Assembly (NCBI GenBank): GCA_026260175.1
Contig: JAKCWW010002772.1
Span: 1-53,703 of the forward strand
Origin: Reticulitermes lucifugus
Lineage: Eukaryota; Arthropoda; Insecta; Blattodea; Rhinotermitidae
Reading direction: 5' to 3'
Length of the DNA: 53,703 nucleotides
In this document: positions 51,898-53,703 of the stretch, piece after piece
Layout of the letters: the number at the start of each line of letters is the position of its first letter
How positions within the stretch are numbered: the stretch's first letter is position 1
Position numbers and translations under genes: made by a program
Notes under the pieces: model-generated
Database searches by the model: none
What the model was told of the DNA's origin: nothing
What the model saw: only the letters and a program-made list of their open reading frames with translations

Positions 51898-52427
51898 TGT
51901 GGGCCATTTCAGAAGTTTTGTGTATGATTTTATTGTAATAACAAAATAGAAGATAAAAATACTATTCATATTCCTGAATGTTTACACATATGTCCTCTAC
52001 TCAGTGTAATCACCAACACTGTCCACACACTTTTCCCATCTACGTGGTAAACGATCAATTGCAGCTCTGTATTCATCCTTGCTCGGATGCTTTAAAGAGG
52101 CAGTGACAGCAGTGTTGATATCATCTTCCGATTCAAATCGTTTTCCCTGAAGATATTCTTTCACACGTGAAAACAACCAATAATCACATGGGGCAAGATC
52201 TGGAGAGTAGGGAGGATGTGCCATCACCTCCCAGCCCCAACGTTGCACCAGATTTTACACATCACAATGGCGATGAGGTGTTGCATTGTCTTGGAGCAAA
52301 ATGGCACCATGCTCCAGTAGTTCTGGTTGTTTACGGCGAAGAGCCAGCCTCACCCTATCAGAAGTTGGAATCTCGCCAGCAAGTGTTTACCGTATCCTCA
52401 CCAACAGAACTTCTGAAATGGCACAAG
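51898..52427 (-). mobile_element. Internally deleted mariner element
   Basis: TA on both sides (51896-51897, 52428-52429) and inverted ends of about 25 bp sharing GCCATTTCAGAAGTT. At about 530 bp it is far shorter than a full mariner (about 1.3 kb) and keeps only the C-terminal transposase half on the reverse strand. It sits in an intron of the DOLK-like gene. Confidence 0.88.
51997..52400 (-). pseudogene. Mariner transposase, C-terminal fragment
   Basis: Reverse-strand reading gives the mariner DDE segment LLQDNATPHRHCDV, then HPPYSPDLAPCDYWLF and RWEKCVDSVGDYTE. A TAA interrupts the frame just after the HRHCDV segment, and the N-terminal DNA-binding part is deleted. Confidence 0.88.
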
Positions 52428-52975
52428 TAGAAACTTTGTTGTTCATTATTTGCTTTTAACAACTAAATTACTTTATGTTGAACATCACAGACTTTTTGGG
52501 TTATTTGCAGCACTCCTCAAAAAGGGGGAGGCTGAGCCATTTAAAAAAATAACAGTTGTTTGGTAGATGAATGTGTCAATAACTTTTTTCGTGTTCCCTC
52601 ATCCAGCTACCCAGTGTGTGAGGTGACACCTCTTCATTTAGCATCTCATAGCCATAGTAATACTCTTTATAGTTCTTTTGATCTACTGCTCCTGTGGAAG
52701 AGGCTACATGCCAGTAATGAGGAATTTTGGCCCTGAGAAAAGATTTGAAAATACTTTTAATTTTTCTGAAGCTGTACAGAATAAATTTCCAAACATGAAC
52801 AACTTTCCTTACATTATCAAAGCAGGTGAATTGAAAGAATGTTCAGCTTGCATTAAACAAAAAGACAGGTCTCTTTGTACACGATACAGTATTATACTGA
52901 AGCAGCCTGGAACATTTCTTGTTGCTAAAGAAAGTAACTATGTCAACTTGCCACTAATATAATTGGGNGGGGGGG

Positions 52976-53130
52976 GGGAGCAACATAGTCTCCTATTCAG
53001 TGGGTGCTGGGGGGCTCCTACACCCAGGGTAAAGTGGATCTAGTGCTGAGATTGAAAGTGAGTGGAGCTCTACCTCTGCTTCTTCATGTGCTCTCATGGC
53101 ATACACACGGACAACCTAGTGAATGACTTT
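52976..53130 (+). repeat. tRNA-type SINE copy 11, partial
   Basis: CTCCTATTCAGTGGGTGCTG, GGGTAAAGTGGATCTAGTG, GTGGAGCTCTACCTCTGCTT. An N at 52968 lies in the G-run before it. Confidence 0.7.
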
Positions 53131-53149
53131 TATATTACAGTTCACAAGT

Positions 53150-53215
53150 GACTTGGTGTGTGTGTGTGTGGTGGTGGTGGGGTGTGTGTGTGTTTTTTTT
53201 TCTTAATTTTTTTTT
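53150..53215 (+). repeat. GT/T-rich simple repeat
   Basis: TGTGTGTGTG, GGTGGTGGTGG, then T-runs. Confidence 0.85.
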
Positions 53216-53647
53216 CTTTGCATGATACAAGTATTCCTGATTTTTAATACTTGTACCTTAATGTTCCTTTACATGTTTTGTATTATCTCTTAGGTATTTC
53301 TATCTTATTGACATATTTTTTTTCTCATCACTAGCAAATGGTCCCAGCTAACATCATTGCTTCTGTACACTGTTGTATCACACACTGAGTGTGTTATTTT
53401 ATGTGTACAAGTACATAATCTATAAAGGAATGGATTTTTTGCACCAAAACCAGGTTTTTATTTTTTAAGTTCATTGCATGACCCAAATTGAAGCACTTCC
53501 CATTATTGTTACCTGTTACAATGTAATCATCGTTGTTCATGTTTTGCAACGTATTCTGTGGAACTGGTTAGAAAGTGAAAGTTATTTTCTTGTCATCATT
53601 TTTAGGGGCATAAATGCAAACTTTTGTTAATATTCTTTCATTAATAT

Positions 53648-53703
53648 ACAGTGAAACCTCTATCCATCGTTTTTCAGGGGACCGGAAAATTTGAACGATA
53701 CAT
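53648..53703. mobile_element. Left end of a pogo-type element, cut by window edge
   Basis: TA followed by CAGTGAAACCTCTATCCATC, typical of pogo-type terminal repeats, then a GGGGACCGGAAAATTTGAACG segment. Only the terminus lies in the window. Confidence 0.55.

Noticed and set aside
52678..52962. 94-codon ORF near the right end
   Set aside because: Not in phase with the DOLK-like gene, no recognised domain and no flanking splice sites that fit.
53320..53430. Fourth exon of the DOLK-like gene after CATCACTAG
   Set aside because: Phase 0 is required but that frame stops after 17 codons; the open frame is out of phase.

Overview
The window looks like a nuclear contig from an insect. Its genes are split by GT-AG introns, and roughly half of the sequence is old interspersed repeats: tRNA-type SINEs, non-LTR reverse-transcriptase tails, pogo/Tigger and mariner DNA elements, and Penelope-type repeats carrying hammerhead ribozyme motifs. 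A cockroach or termite is my best guess, from the duplicated acidic leader exon of the zinc-finger gene and the style of the SINEs. This is recollection of similar sequences, not proof. There is one 636-base assembly gap at 42525-43160.

Layout. 1-11962 has no convincing gene; it holds SINE copies, hammerhead-bearing repeats, a LINE tail, a foldback repeat and one unrecognised 131-codon ORF. 11963-31810 (+) is a complete 17-exon gene for the mitochondrial ATP-dependent protease Lon (LONP1), 958 codons, with every junction in phase. Its introns hold a 2.18-kb decayed Tigger transposon, a second pogo-type element with a tandem duplication, an 84-bp palindrome, SINEs and LINE tails. 32251-36709 (-) is a complete four-exon phosphomevalonate kinase gene (PMVK, 205 residues), tail-to-tail with LONP1; the poly(A) signals of the two genes interleave.

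38947-45042 (+) is a C2H2 zinc-finger gene: an acidic leader exon present in three tandem copies (two open, one broken), each near a LINE 3' fragment, followed by one exon with six fingers. 45670-48680 is repeat-rich, with a LINE fragment and two hammerhead-type repeats. 48682-51469 (+) is the first three coding exons of a multi-pass membrane protein most like dolichol kinase (DOLK); the gene runs off the right edge. Its introns hold a perfect-arm palindrome, a Tigger-like MITE and an internally deleted mariner.

Functionally, PMVK makes mevalonate diphosphate for isoprenoids and DOLK uses a long isoprenoid, but nothing in the sequence shows that they are co-regulated. The most interesting material is the set of hammerhead-like motifs (two with an intact CTGANGA/GAAA core, one of them in an inverted pair) and the duplicated leader exon of the zinc-finger gene.
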